DNA of 64,000 nucleotides from Arthrobacter_B sp038069765 (GTDB lineage: Bacteria > Actinomycetota > Actinomycetes > Actinomycetales > Micrococcaceae): the NCBI RefSeq assembly GCF_038069765.1, contig NZ_JBBPFS010000002.1:124001-188000 (forward strand), read 5' to 3'. The number at the start of each line of letters is the position of its first letter. The stretch's first letter is position 1. Below, piece by piece: positions 51,184-63,818 of this stretch. The translations under genes and the position numbers were made by a program. The notes under the pieces were generated by a model. It made no database searches and was not told the origin of the DNA. It was given only the letters and a program-made list of their open reading frames with translations.

Positions 51184-51744
51184 ATGGCAACCGCAACAAA
51201 GGTATCGGCTGTTGAAGAGATCGTCACAGATTTCAAGGATTCAACTGCTGCCGTCCTAACCGAATACCGCGGGCTCACCGTTGCACAGCTCAAGGAGCTG
51301 CGTCGTTCGCTCGGCCAGGACACTAAGTACTCGGTCGTCAAGAACACCCTGACTGGCATTGCAGCCAAGGAAGCCGGCATCGACGCGTTCGACGGCCAGC
51401 TCGCCGGACCCACTGCAATTGCCTTCATCAAGGGTGACGCAGTTGCAGCTGCAAAGAGCCTGACGGATTTTGCCAAGACCAACCCGCAGCTGATTATCAA
51501 GACCGGTGTTTTCGAGGGCAACAACCTCGACGCCGCCGGTGTTGTCGCTCTGGCTGCTCTTGAATCCCGTGAGTTCCAGCTCGCACGCGTCGCCGGTGTC
51601 CTTAAGGCACCGATGTCCATGCTGGCTCGCACGGTTGATGCACTGCGCCTGAAGCTCGACGAGGGAAGCGACTCTGCTCCCGCCGCTGAAGAGGCTCCGG
51701 CCGCTGAAGAAGCTCCGGCCGCAGAAGCAGCCACCGAAGAGTAA
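51184..51744 (+). CDS. rplJ: 50S ribosomal protein L10
   Basis: L10 is the base of the L7/L12 stalk. This 186-residue protein has the usual AAVLTEYRGLTVAQLKELRRSLGQDTKYSVVKNTLT at the N-terminal side. It has an extended C-terminus ending in repeated Glu/Ala/Pro (EEAPAAEEAPAAEAATEE). The start is ATG 51184 with AAGGAGG. It is followed after 77 bases by rplL. The gene is normally next to rplA but is here separated from it by about 7 kb. Confidence 0.97.
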   Translation: MATATKVSAVEEIVTDFKDSTAAVLTEYRGLTVAQLKELRRSLGQDTKYSVVKNTLTGIAAKEAGIDAFDGQLAGPTAIAFIKGDAVAAAKSLTDFAKTNPQLIIKTGVFEGNNLDAAGVVALAALESREFQLARVAGVLKAPMSMLARTVDALRLKLDEGSDSAPAAEEAPAAEEAPAAEAATEE

Positions 51745-51821
51745 TCGCTCTTCCAATCCACACTCCGGTGCCGAGGCGCCATATGGTGCCCGTGCACCAC
51801 TTATAGGAAGGACGCCACACC

Positions 51822-52196
51822 ATGGCGAAGCTGACCAACGAAGAGCTCATTGCAGCCTTCAAGGAACTGTCCATCATCGAGCTTTCTGATTTCGTGAAGC
51901 TCTTCGAAGAGACCTTCGACGTTACCGCTGCTGCTGTTGCAGTTGCCGGCCCCGCCGCCGGTGCTGCCGAGGCCGAGGAAGAGAAGACGGAATTCGACGT
52001 CATCCTCGAAGCCGCCGGCGACAAGAAGATCGCAGTCATCAAGGAAGTTCGTGCCCTGACTTCCCTGGGCCTGAAGGAAGCCAAGGACGTTGTCGACAGC
52101 GCCCCGAAGGCTGTCCTGGAAGGCGCTACGAAGGAAGCCGCAGAGAAGGCAAAGGAAGCCCTCGAGGCTGCCGGCGCCACGGTTACCGTCAAGTAG
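51822..52196 (+). CDS. rplL: 50S ribosomal protein L7/L12
   Basis: L12 forms the flexible stalk that recruits translational GTPases. This 124-residue protein has the N-terminal dimer part (LTNEELIAAFKELSIIELSDFVKLFEETFDV), an Ala-rich hinge (about 38-52) and the C-terminal globular domain (EFDVILEAAGDKKIAVIKEVRALTSLGLKEAKDVVDSAPKAV). The start ATG 51822 follows AGGAAGGA. Confidence 0.98.
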   Translation: MAKLTNEELIAAFKELSIIELSDFVKLFEETFDVTAAAVAVAGPAAGAAEAEEEKTEFDVILEAAGDKKIAVIKEVRALTSLGLKEAKDVVDSAPKAVLEGATKEAAEKAKEALEAAGATVTVK

Positions 52197-52236
52197 TAGT
52201 AGCTTTTTCTTCCGCGGTTCCGGCCGCGGATACGGC

Positions 52237-52266
52237 AAAGACCCCGTCCCTTGGGACGGGGTCTTT
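52237..52266. terminator. Bidirectional terminator between rplL and the thiolase gene
   Basis: A perfect 13-bp stem (52237-52249 with 52254-52266) with loop CTTG. The outer AAA/TTT makes it usable from both sides, which suits the convergent genes rplL and thiolase. Confidence 0.9.
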
Positions 52267-52290
52267 CTGTGTTTAAAGCCCTTCGGGGCG

Positions 52291-53523
52291 TTAGGCCGTC
52301 TCGCGCCAGAGCAGCAGTGCCTCGCCCTGTCCGCCGCCGCCGCAGAGGGCAACGGCAGCCCGTCCGGAGCCGCGCCGCATCAGCTCGTGGGCTGCGGTCA
52401 GGGCCAGCCTGGCGCCGGAAGCACCGATCGGGTGGCCGAGCGCAATGGCTCCGCCGTTGAGGTTGCACTGGTCCAGGTCCATGCCCAGCTCGCTCAGGGA
52501 CTGGACGGCAACCGCGCCAAATGCCTCGTTGATCTCGATGAAGTCCAGGTCCGAGGCGCTCCAGCCCGCCCGGTCGAGGGCGGCGAAGACGGCGTTCGAC
52601 GGCTGGGAGTGCAGCGTGTTGTCCGGGCCTGCCACCTGGCCCGGAACGCCGACGACGGCGAGGATGTCCAGGCCGTTCTCCTCGGCATAGGCGCGGGTCG
52701 TCAGGATCAGGGCGGCGGCACCGTCGGACAGCGGGGACGAGTTCCCCGCTGTGATGGTGCCCTCGGGATCGAAAGCCGGACGCAGGCCGGCGAGTGTCTC
52801 GGGAGTGGTGTTGGGCCGGACGCCCTCATCGGCTGTGAGCACAAGCGGCTCGCCCCGGCGCTGGGGAACGGTGACGGGAACAATCTCCGCGTCGAAGACA
52901 CCTGAAGCCATGGCCGCTGCCGCCCGGCGGTGCGAGGCGGCCGCAACCTCGTCCTGTTCAAGGCGCTTTATCGCCAGTTTGGTATTGCCGCGTTCGGTGG
53001 AGATGCCCATGGAGTCATTGTCGAAGGCATCGGTAAGACCGTCGTGGGACACGGAATCGAGTGCGGAAATATTGCCGTAGTTCCAGCCCTGGCGTGCACC
53101 CGGCAGGAGGTGCGGGCCGCGGCTCATCGATTCCTGGCCACCGGCCACCACCACGGTGGCTTCACCGCCCCGGATCAGGCGGGCGGCATCAATGACGGCG
53201 GCAAGACCTGACAGGCACACCTTGTTGATGGTCACGGTCGGAACGTTCCAGCCGATCCCGGCCTTGATGGAAGCCTGACGGGCCGGGTTCTGGCCGCAGC
53301 CGGCCTGGACCACATGCCCCATGATGACCGCATGCACGTCAGCAGCCGGAACGCGGGACTTTTCCAGTGCGCCGGCGATGGCGAAAGCGCCCAGTTCAAC
53401 TGCGGTAAAGGGGGCAAGCTGGCCGTTCAGCCGGCCCTGCGGCGTGCGGGCGCCTCCAACGATCACCACGTCGGATGGGGCTGCTTCTTGGCCTGCGGAG
53501 GCCTTCTCTGGGCGGTTGCTCAT
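52291..53523 (-). CDS. Acetyl-CoA C-acetyltransferase (thiolase)
   Basis: This 410-residue thiolase condenses or cleaves acetyl-CoA and acetoacetyl-CoA or longer oxoacyl-CoA. The acyl-accepting cysteine is C103 in INKVCLSGLAAV, and the general-base residues are H364 in LGHPIGASGAR and C394 in ALCGGGGQGEA. FGAVAVQSLSELG after EINEAFG is typical. The start was set at ATG 53523; the upstream codons are not conserved-looking. It is a lone gene between rplL and rpoB. No beta-oxidation or polyhydroxybutyrate genes are adjacent, so its physiological direction is open. Confidence 0.92.
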   Translation of the reverse strand: MSNRPEKASAGQEAAPSDVVIVGGARTPQGRLNGQLAPFTAVELGAFAIAGALEKSRVPAADVHAVIMGHVVQAGCGQNPARQASIKAGIGWNVPTVTINKVCLSGLAAVIDAARLIRGGEATVVVAGGQESMSRGPHLLPGARQGWNYGNISALDSVSHDGLTDAFDNDSMGISTERGNTKLAIKRLEQDEVAAASHRRAAAAMASGVFDAEIVPVTVPQRRGEPLVLTADEGVRPNTTPETLAGLRPAFDPEGTITAGNSSPLSDGAAALILTTRAYAEENGLDILAVVGVPGQVAGPDNTLHSQPSNAVFAALDRAGWSASDLDFIEINEAFGAVAVQSLSELGMDLDQCNLNGGAIALGHPIGASGARLALTAAHELMRRGSGRAAVALCGGGGQGEALLLWRETA

Positions 53524-53783
53524 GGCGGAAAATCTACTTTCGTCGTTGACTGTGCAGGTGCGGCCGATGCGCATCCTGTTCGTGCTCGGCGGTGAGCACG
53601 GATGCAGCGCTGGAACAAGGGTACGTCAACGGAATGCGGCGGGGGAGAGCCTCGTCACGCCGCGGTGAGGCCCCCCACACCCCCGGCACCCACAATCCGG
53701 GGATCGTACGGTAAGATATTCGTATCCGATGCGTCAGCGGTGCGCCGGTGTTGCCTGTAGCTCCCCGTTCCACGGATCCAGCG

Positions 53784-53798
53784 GTCGAATCATTCGAC
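53784..53798. promoter_or_regulatory. Palindrome upstream of the rpoB promoter candidate
   Basis: GTCGAA-TCA-TTCGAC is a perfect 6-bp inverted repeat, flanked by CCA/TGG, 42 bp before the -35 candidate. It could be an operator or a small hairpin; no regulator is assigned. Confidence 0.4.
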
Positions 53799-53839
53799 TG
53801 GAACCGGCGGGTCGAGCCATGCAGGGTTGCGGCGCCGGG

Positions 53840-53869
53840 TAGACTTGTCTGCCCATAATGCCCTATAGT
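53840..53869 (+). promoter_or_regulatory. Promoter candidate for rpoB-rpoC
   Basis: TAGACT (53840-53845) and TATAGT (53864-53869) with an 18-bp spacer, the best sigma-70-like pair in the gap. It leaves a leader of about 165 bases before rpoB. Confidence 0.5.
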
Positions 53870-54041
53870 TAATATTTGCTTCCCTCTCTTAACCTTCAGC
53901 CTTCATATAGCGGTGGGCTTTGTCCTGTGCCAGGCAGCGTTTCGCGCGCCCGGCAGGATGCAAGGACGCACGCGGACCAGGTCCGTTCTGTGCAGAGATG
54001 GAGGCGCGAAACACGCCTGAAGGTCTGTGGAAGGATCCCTC

Positions 54042-57000
54042 TTGGTCGCCTCGAGCACCTCTAATAATGCAACCGCTAACATCCCGGAGAACATCGCTCC
54101 CCGGATTTCATTCGCAAAGATTCACGAACCTCTTGACGTTCCCAATCTTCTTGCCCTTCAGACCGACAGCTTTGACTGGCTGGTCGGCAACGAGCGCTGG
54201 AAGGCGCGCGTAGAGAAGGCCAAGCAGACCGGGGAACAGGGCATTGCCACCACCTCCGGACTGGCTGACATCTTCGAGGAAATCTCCCCGATCGAAGACT
54301 TCCAGGGCACCATGTCCCTGAGCTTCACCGAGCCGGAGTTTGCCGACCCGAAGTACACCATGGCTGAGTGCAAGGACCGGGACGCAACGTACTCGGCCCC
54401 GTTGTACGTTAAGGCCGAATTCATGAACAACAACACGGGCGAAATCAAGCAGCAGACCGTGTTCATGGGCGACTTCCCGCTGATGACTGACAAGGGAACG
54501 TTCGTCATCAACGGCACCGAGCGTGTCGTTGTTTCCCAGCTGGTCCGTTCGCCGGGTGCCTACTTCGAGCGCACCGCGGACAAGACCAGTGACAAGGACA
54601 TCTACACCGCGAAGATCATTCCTTCCCGCGGTGCATGGTTCGAACTCGAAATCGACAAGCGCGACCAGGTCGGCGTCCGCCTCGACCGCAAGCGCAAGCA
54701 GTCCGTCACCGTCCTGCTCAAGGCCCTGGGCTGGACCGAAGGCCAGATCCTCGAGACCTTCGGCGAATACGACTCCATCCGCGCCACCCTGGAGAAGGAC
54801 CCCACGGAAACCCGCGAGGATGCCCTGCTGGACATCTACCGCAAGCTCCGTCCGGGCGAGCCGCCCACGGTCGAGGCTGCCCAGACCCTGCTGGACAACC
54901 TGTACTTCAACCCGAAGCGCTACGACCTGGCCAAGGTTGGCCGCTACAAGATCAACCGCAAGCTGGGCATCGACAAGCCGCTGACGGACTCCGATGCTTC
55001 GGTCCTGAACAACGATGACATCGTTGCCATGATCAAGTTCCTGGTTGCCCTGCACGCCGGCGAGAAGACCGTCCCGGGCAAGCGCAACGGCGAAGACGTC
55101 GACATCCGCGTCGAGGTCGACGACATCGACCACTTCGGCAACCGCCGTATCCGCGCCGTCGGCGAGCTCATCGAAAACCAGATCCGTACGGGCCTGTCCC
55201 GCATGGAGCGTGTTGTGCGCGAGCGCATGACCACTCAGGACGTCGAGGCCATCACGCCGCAGACGCTGATCAACATCCGCCCCGTCGTGGCAGCGATCAA
55301 GGAGTTCTTCGGAACCTCCCAGCTCTCGCAGTTCATGGACCAGAACAACCCGCTCGCCGGACTGACGCACAAGCGCCGCCTGTCCGCGCTGGGCCCGGGT
55401 GGTCTGTCCCGTGACCGTGCAGGCATGGAAGTCCGAGACGTCCACCCCTCGCACTACGGCCGCATGTGCCCCATCGAAACCCCTGAAGGCCCGAACATCG
55501 GCCTCATCGGTTCGCTGGCGTCCTACGCCCGGATCAACGCTTTTGGCTTCATCGAAACCCCGTACCGCAAGGTCATCGACGGCGTCGTCACCGATCAGGT
55601 TGACTACCTGACCGCCGACGACGAAGTAGAGCGCACCATTGCCCAGGCAAACGCTCCGCTGCGCGAAGACCAGCACTTCGCCGAGGACCTCGTCCTCGTC
55701 CGTGCCCGCGGCGGTTCCGGCGAGCCCGTGCTCGTTGAGCCCGAAGGCGTGGAGTACATGGACGTTTCCCCGCGCCAGATGGTGTCGGTGGCTACGGCCC
55801 TGATTCCGTTCCTGGAGCACGATGACGCCAACCGCGCCCTCATGGGTGCGAACATGCAGCGCCAGGCCGTGCCGCTGCTCCGTTCCGAGCGCCCCGTTGT
55901 GGGTACCGGCATGGAGAAGTACGCCGCCGTCGACGCCGGTGACTCCGTCACCGCCGTCAAGCCCGGCGTCGTCACCGAGGTCTCCGCAGAGCTCGTCACC
56001 GTCATGAACGACGACGGCACCGAGTCCAACTACCCGATCATGAAGTTCGCGCGCTCCAACCAGGGCAACGCGTACAACCAGCGGGTCCTGGTTTCCGAAG
56101 GCGCACGCGTCGAGGTCAACAGCATCATCGCCGACGGTCCCTCCACGGACCAGGGCGAACTGGCACTGGGTAAGAACCTGCTCGTGGCATTCATGTCATG
56201 GGAAGGTCACAACTACGAGGATGCGATCATCCTCTCCCAGCGCATGGTCTCCGACGACGTCCTGACCTCAATCCACATCGAGGAGCACGAAGTTGATGCC
56301 CGCGACACCAAGCTTGGTGCCGAGGAAATCACCCGTGACATCCCCAACGTGTCCGAGGAAGTGCTCTCCCAGCTGGACGAGCGCGGCATCATCCACATTG
56401 GTGCCGAGGTTGAAGCCGGCGACATCCTGGTTGGCCGCGTCACCCCCAAGGGTGAAACGGAACTGACCCCGGAAGAGCGCCTGCTGCGGGCTATCTTCGG
56501 CGAGAAGAGCCGCGAGGTCCGCGACACTTCCCTGAAGGTTCCCCACGGCGAGTCGGGAACCGTCATCGGTGTCCGCATCTTCGACCGCGACAACGACGAC
56601 GAGCTGCCCCCGGGCGTGAACCAGCTGGTGCGCGTCTACGTGGCGCACAAGCGCAAGATCACGGACGGCGACAAGCTGGCCGGCCGCCACGGCAACAAGG
56701 GCGTCATCTCCAAGATCCTGCCGATCGAGGACATGCCGTTCATGGAAGACGGAACCCCCGTCGACATCGTCCTGAACCCGCTGGGTGTTCCGGGTCGAAT
56801 GAACGTCGGCCAGGTCCTGGAAATCCACCTCGGCTGGGCTGCCAAGCAGGGCTGGAAGATCGACGGCAATCCGGAGTGGGTCAAGAACCTGCCCGAACTG
56901 CCGCGCGAATCCGGTCCCACCACGGTTGCCACCCCGGTGTTCGACGGTGCCAGTGAAGATGAAATCACCGGCCTGCTCGATTCCACCAACGTGACCCGTG

Positions 57001-57542
57001 ACGGCAACCGCCTGATCGGCGCATCGGGCAAGGCCCGGATGTTCGACGGCCGCTCCGGCCAGCCGTTCCCGGAGCCCATCTCGGTGGGTTACATGTACAT
57101 CCTGAAGCTGCACCACCTTGTCGATGACAAGATCCACGCACGCTCCACCGGCCCGTACTCCATGATCACGCAGCAGCCGCTGGGTGGTAAGGCACAGTTC
57201 GGTGGCCAGCGCTTCGGTGAAATGGAAGTTTGGGCCCTGGAAGCGTACGGCGCCGCCTACACGCTGCAGGAACTGCTGACGATCAAGTCGGATGACATCC
57301 ACGGCCGCGTGAAGGTCTACGAAGCCATCGTCAAGGGCGAGAACATCCCGGAGCCCGGCGTTCCGGAGTCCTTCAAGGTGCTCATCAAGGAAATGCAGTC
57401 GCTCTGCCTGAATGTGGAAGTACTCTCCACCGAGGGCAACACGATTGAAATGCGTGACTCGGATGAAGAAGTCTTCCGGGCCGCGGAAGAGCTGGGTATT
57501 GATCTGTCCCGCGCAGAGCCGAGCTCAGTAGAAGAGGTTTAG
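54042..57542 (+). CDS. rpoB: DNA-directed RNA polymerase subunit beta
   Basis: RpoB is the beta subunit of RNA polymerase (1166 residues). Conserved blocks include ISFAKIHEPLDVPNLLALQTDSFDWLVG at the start. The rifampicin region is SQLSQFMDQNNPLAGLTHKRRLSALGPGG, with D433, H443 and S448 at the places of E. coli D516, H526 and S531, all in the susceptible state. LAGRHGNKGVISKILPIEDMPFMEDGTPVDIVLNPLGVPGRMN and GGKAQFGGQRFGEMEVWALEAYGA follow. The start TTG 54042 was chosen for AAGGA upstream; GTG 54027 would add five residues. rpoC follows after 90 bases. Confidence 0.98.
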   Translation: MVASSTSNNATANIPENIAPRISFAKIHEPLDVPNLLALQTDSFDWLVGNERWKARVEKAKQTGEQGIATTSGLADIFEEISPIEDFQGTMSLSFTEPEFADPKYTMAECKDRDATYSAPLYVKAEFMNNNTGEIKQQTVFMGDFPLMTDKGTFVINGTERVVVSQLVRSPGAYFERTADKTSDKDIYTAKIIPSRGAWFELEIDKRDQVGVRLDRKRKQSVTVLLKALGWTEGQILETFGEYDSIRATLEKDPTETREDALLDIYRKLRPGEPPTVEAAQTLLDNLYFNPKRYDLAKVGRYKINRKLGIDKPLTDSDASVLNNDDIVAMIKFLVALHAGEKTVPGKRNGEDVDIRVEVDDIDHFGNRRIRAVGELIENQIRTGLSRMERVVRERMTTQDVEAITPQTLINIRPVVAAIKEFFGTSQLSQFMDQNNPLAGLTHKRRLSALGPGGLSRDRAGMEVRDVHPSHYGRMCPIETPEGPNIGLIGSLASYARINAFGFIETPYRKVIDGVVTDQVDYLTADDEVERTIAQANAPLREDQHFAEDLVLVRARGGSGEPVLVEPEGVEYMDVSPRQMVSVATALIPFLEHDDANRALMGANMQRQAVPLLRSERPVVGTGMEKYAAVDAGDSVTAVKPGVVTEVSAELVTVMNDDGTESNYPIMKFARSNQGNAYNQRVLVSEGARVEVNSIIADGPSTDQGELALGKNLLVAFMSWEGHNYEDAIILSQRMVSDDVLTSIHIEEHEVDARDTKLGAEEITRDIPNVSEEVLSQLDERGIIHIGAEVEAGDILVGRVTPKGETELTPEERLLRAIFGEKSREVRDTSLKVPHGESGTVIGVRIFDRDNDDELPPGVNQLVRVYVAHKRKITDGDKLAGRHGNKGVISKILPIEDMPFMEDGTPVDIVLNPLGVPGRMNVGQVLEIHLGWAAKQGWKIDGNPEWVKNLPELPRESGPTTVATPVFDGASEDEITGLLDSTNVTRDGNRLIGASGKARMFDGRSGQPFPEPISVGYMYILKLHHLVDDKIHARSTGPYSMITQQPLGGKAQFGGQRFGEMEVWALEAYGAAYTLQELLTIKSDDIHGRVKVYEAIVKGENIPEPGVPESFKVLIKEMQSLCLNVEVLSTEGNTIEMRDSDEEVFRAAEELGIDLSRAEPSSVEEV

Positions 57543-57548
57543 CAGGCG

Positions 57549-57570
57549 CCGGTCCGCTTCGGCGGACCGG
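57549..57570 (+). promoter_or_regulatory. UUCG-tetraloop hairpin between rpoB and rpoC
   Basis: CCGGTCCGC and GCGGACCGG (57549-57557 and 57562-57570) close a TTCG loop on a C-G pair, an unusually stable RNA hairpin. A pyrimidine-rich stretch without a T run follows. It could limit mRNA decay or read-through between the two cistrons. Confidence 0.7.
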
Positions 57571-57632
57571 TCTCCTCCCTCTTCCCGTACCCGAGACATT
57601 CAGATTTAGAGAACAAGAGAGAACAGGGACCC

Positions 57633-61523
<3,891 letters not shown>

Positions 61524-61540
61524 GGAAAACGCAACCATAC

Positions 61541-61575
61541 GGCAGGTCCCGCACCCACTGGGTGCGGGACCTGCC
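61541..61575 (+). terminator. Hairpin terminator after rpoC (no T tract)
   Basis: A perfect 15-bp GC-rich stem (61541-61555 with 61561-61575) and a 5-base loop, 17 bases after the rpoC stop. The following sequence lacks a T run, a form common in high-GC actinobacteria. Confidence 0.75.
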
Positions 61576-61603
61576 GCGTTAACGGCTGTGCCAGACTTGA
61601 GTC

Positions 61604-62368
61604 ATGGCCAATTCCCCGAGCGGCGAGTCCATGACCAGCCGGATCGTGCGGGTCATCAGCGCCTTCGACGAAACCCGCCAGGTGATGCCCGTCGCCATGC
61701 TGGCCCGCCGCGCCGGGCTGCCGCTGTCCACCGCGCACCGGATCGTGAACGAGCTGACGGCGCACGGCTTCCTGCAGAGGGAGGCCGACGGCGTCCGGCT
61801 TGGCCTTCGCCTCTGGGAACTTGCCAGCCGCAGCTCCGCAGCCCTCGGCCTCAAGCAGATTGCCATGCCGTTTATGGAAGACATCCAGGCAGTGGTCCGG
61901 CAGCACACCCAGTTGTCCGTGCTGCGAGAGGATGAGGTCCTGTTCATCGAACGCCTTTCCAGTCACGGATCGGTGCTGAACCAGGCGAAAGTCGCTGGCC
62001 GGCTCCCTGTCCACATCTCATCCTCGGGAATGGTGATGATGGCCCACTCGCCCCGGCATGTACAGGAGGAGTACCTTCAGCAGCAGAACCTGGACGCCTC
62101 CGAAGAGAAGCACTTGCGTTCGGCGTGGGCAAAGATGCGCCTTCACGGCAGTGCAAGCCTGCCCGGAGCCGTCGTTGAGGACACCACCGGAATCGCGGTC
62201 CCGGTCTTTGGCACAGGGGGCACGGCCGTGGCGGCCATCGGCGTCGTGGTGCCCACGGGCAGCGAACACATCTCCACAACCATCCCTGCCCTCATGACTG
62301 CCGCCCGCGGGATCTCCCGCGGCCTGGGCGTCCGCGCGGAGGCCGCCGGGCCGCACTACCAGCGCTGA
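61604..62368 (+). CDS. IclR-family transcriptional regulator
   Basis: This 254-residue regulator has an N-terminal winged helix (about 8-65: SRIVRVISAFDETRQVMPVAMLARRAGLPLSTAHRIVNELTAHGFLQREADGVRLGLRLW) and the C-terminal effector domain ending with the usual GISRGLGVRAEA. IclR proteins of the PobR/PcaR/PcaU branch respond to 4-hydroxybenzoate or protocatechuate and are often next to pobA and pca genes, as here. The start is ATG 61604; ATG 61631 is possible. It lies after the rpoC terminator, so it begins a new unit. Confidence 0.9.
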   Translation: MANSPSGESMTSRIVRVISAFDETRQVMPVAMLARRAGLPLSTAHRIVNELTAHGFLQREADGVRLGLRLWELASRSSAALGLKQIAMPFMEDIQAVVRQHTQLSVLREDEVLFIERLSSHGSVLNQAKVAGRLPVHISSSGMVMMAHSPRHVQEEYLQQQNLDASEEKHLRSAWAKMRLHGSASLPGAVVEDTTGIAVPVFGTGGTAVAAIGVVVPTGSEHISTTIPALMTAARGISRGLGVRAEAAGPHYQR

Positions 62369-62389
62369 CTGCCGGCAGCTCCTGCGTCC

Positions 62390-62412
62390 GAAACGGCTGG
62401 CAGCTTCGTTTC
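62390..62412. promoter_or_regulatory. Weak IclR-type operator candidate before pobA
   Basis: GAAACG and CGTTTC (62390-62395 and 62407-62412) form an inverted repeat with an 11-bp spacer, about 95 bp before pobA. It is similar in style but not in sequence to the site at 63704. Confidence 0.3.
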
Positions 62413-62506
62413 CTTCCCAATCAATGAGAATGGCTTTGCTGTCACCTGTGTGCCGGCGGTCACACTGGGGGGGTAGTGTCCGCAACAAAGTTCAAGGGAG
62501 CAACAG

Positions 62507-63703
62507 ATGGGTGCAGAGCGCACTGTCCTCAAGACGCAGGTCGGCATTGTGGGCGGAGGCCCCGCCGGACTGATGCTTTCACACCTGCTGTCGAAGTCCG
62601 GGATCGACAATATCGTGGTGGAAAAGCGCGACCATGAAACCATCCGCACCACCCACCGGGCCGGCATCCTCGAGCATGGAAGCGTGCGCATGCTGACCGA
62701 CACCGGGGTCAGCCACCGGGTGCTAAGCGAAGGGTACCGCCACGAGGGAATTGACCTGCGCTTCGGCGGGGAGAGCCACCGGATCGACTTTGAAGACCTG
62801 GTGGGGGAGTCCGTATGGCTGTATCCGCAGAACGAGGTCTTCACTGACCTGGCTGCGGCCCGGGAGCGGGACCACGGCGATGTCCGCTACGGAGTCAGCG
62901 ACACATCCGTCACCGACCTTGCGACCGGCACCCCGAAGATCCTGTTCACCGACAGCGACGGCCGGGACTTTGAGATCCACTGCGACATCCTGGCGGGCTC
63001 GGACGGCTCCGGCGGCATCTGCAGGCGCTCCATCCCCAAGGAAGCACGCACGGACAACTTTATTGAATACCCCTTTGCCTGGTTCGGCATCCTCACCCGG
63101 GCAGCCCCCAGCGCCCCGGAACTCATCTACGCCCATTCCGACCGCGGCTTTGCCCTGATCAGCCAGCGCAACGACTCCGTCCAGCGGATGTACTTCCAAT
63201 CGGATCCAAACGAGGACGCTGGCGCCTGGAGCGAGGACCGCATCTGGGAAGAACTCCAGGCCCGGGTGGACGGCCCGGACGGCTTCGAGCTGACGCGGGG
63301 CCCGATCTTCGAAAAGACCGTCCTGAAGTTCCGCAGCTATGTGTGTGAACCCCTGCGGTACGGCAACCTGTTCCTGGCGGGTGACGCCGGGCACACGGTT
63401 CCGCCCACCGGTGCCAAGGGGCTCAACCTGGCCCTGGCGGACGTCAGGGTGCTGTTCGAAGCCATTGACTCCTTCTATGCCACCAAGTCCGCGGACCTGC
63501 TGGACGGTTACAGCGACAAGGCCCTGCAGCGGGTCTGGCGGGCCCAGAACTTCTCCTACTGGATGACATCGATGCTCCATACCCGGGCGGATGCCAGCCC
63601 CTTCGAGCGCAAGCGCGTGCTGGGAGAGCTCAGCGGCGTCGTCGGCTCCCGGCACGGCAGCGCGTATCTGGCTGAGGCCTACACCGGATGGCCGCACAGC
63701 TAG
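62507..63703 (+). CDS. pobA: 4-hydroxybenzoate 3-monooxygenase
   Basis: PobA hydroxylates 4-hydroxybenzoate to protocatechuate with NADPH, O2 and FAD. This 398-residue protein has the FAD loop VGIVGGGPAGLMLSHLL (12-28), VEKRDHETIRTTHRAGILEHGSVRML, the DG motif ILAGSDGSGGICRRSIP, and the GD motif LAGDAGHTVPPTGAKGLNLAL (about 290-310). These closely follow known PobA enzymes of the usual 390-400 residues. The product is the substrate of the dioxygenase whose gene begins at 63819. The start ATG 62507 follows AAGGGAG. It lies downstream of the IclR gene on the same strand. Confidence 0.95.
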   Translation: MGAERTVLKTQVGIVGGGPAGLMLSHLLSKSGIDNIVVEKRDHETIRTTHRAGILEHGSVRMLTDTGVSHRVLSEGYRHEGIDLRFGGESHRIDFEDLVGESVWLYPQNEVFTDLAAARERDHGDVRYGVSDTSVTDLATGTPKILFTDSDGRDFEIHCDILAGSDGSGGICRRSIPKEARTDNFIEYPFAWFGILTRAAPSAPELIYAHSDRGFALISQRNDSVQRMYFQSDPNEDAGAWSEDRIWEELQARVDGPDGFELTRGPIFEKTVLKFRSYVCEPLRYGNLFLAGDAGHTVPPTGAKGLNLALADVRVLFEAIDSFYATKSADLLDGYSDKALQRVWRAQNFSYWMTSMLHTRADASPFERKRVLGELSGVVGSRHGSAYLAEAYTGWPHS

Positions 63704-63718
63704 CGTTCGCATCGCGAA
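63704..63718. promoter_or_regulatory. IclR-type operator candidate in the pobA-pcaH gap
   Basis: GTTCGC-ATC-GCGAAC is a perfect 6-bp inverted repeat right after the pobA stop and just before a -35 candidate at 63722. The GTTCG...CGAAC half-sites recall PcaU/PcaR-type targets. Another CGAACA lies at 63734. Confidence 0.6.
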
Positions 63719-63721
63719 CAC

Positions 63722-63750
63722 TTGTCCATGAGCCGAACAATCCGTGTAAT
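63722..63750 (+). promoter_or_regulatory. Promoter candidate for the protocatechuate dioxygenase gene
   Basis: TTGTCC (63722-63727) and TGTAAT (63745-63750) with a 17-bp spacer, next to the palindrome at 63704. A second inverted repeat, GTGGT-CCCA-ACCAC, lies at 63751-63764. Confidence 0.5.
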
Positions 63751-63818
63751 GTGGTCCCAACCACGTGGATGTTTGGAGAGCAGAAGCGCGACGGAGCGCT
63801 TCATTGAAAGGAAGAACC

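Larger units (their letters stand above)
53524..54041. other. 518-bp gap between the thiolase gene and rpoB
   Basis: The gap contains the thiolase 5' side, a TAAGAT -10-like element near 53712, a palindrome (53784-53798), an rpoB promoter candidate (53840-53869) and a leader of about 170 bases. No convincing coding frame is seen. Confidence 0.7.

Noticed and set aside
54108..55820. Open frame of 570 codons antisense to rpoB
   Set aside because: An antisense shadow produced by high GC3; rpoB covers the region completely.
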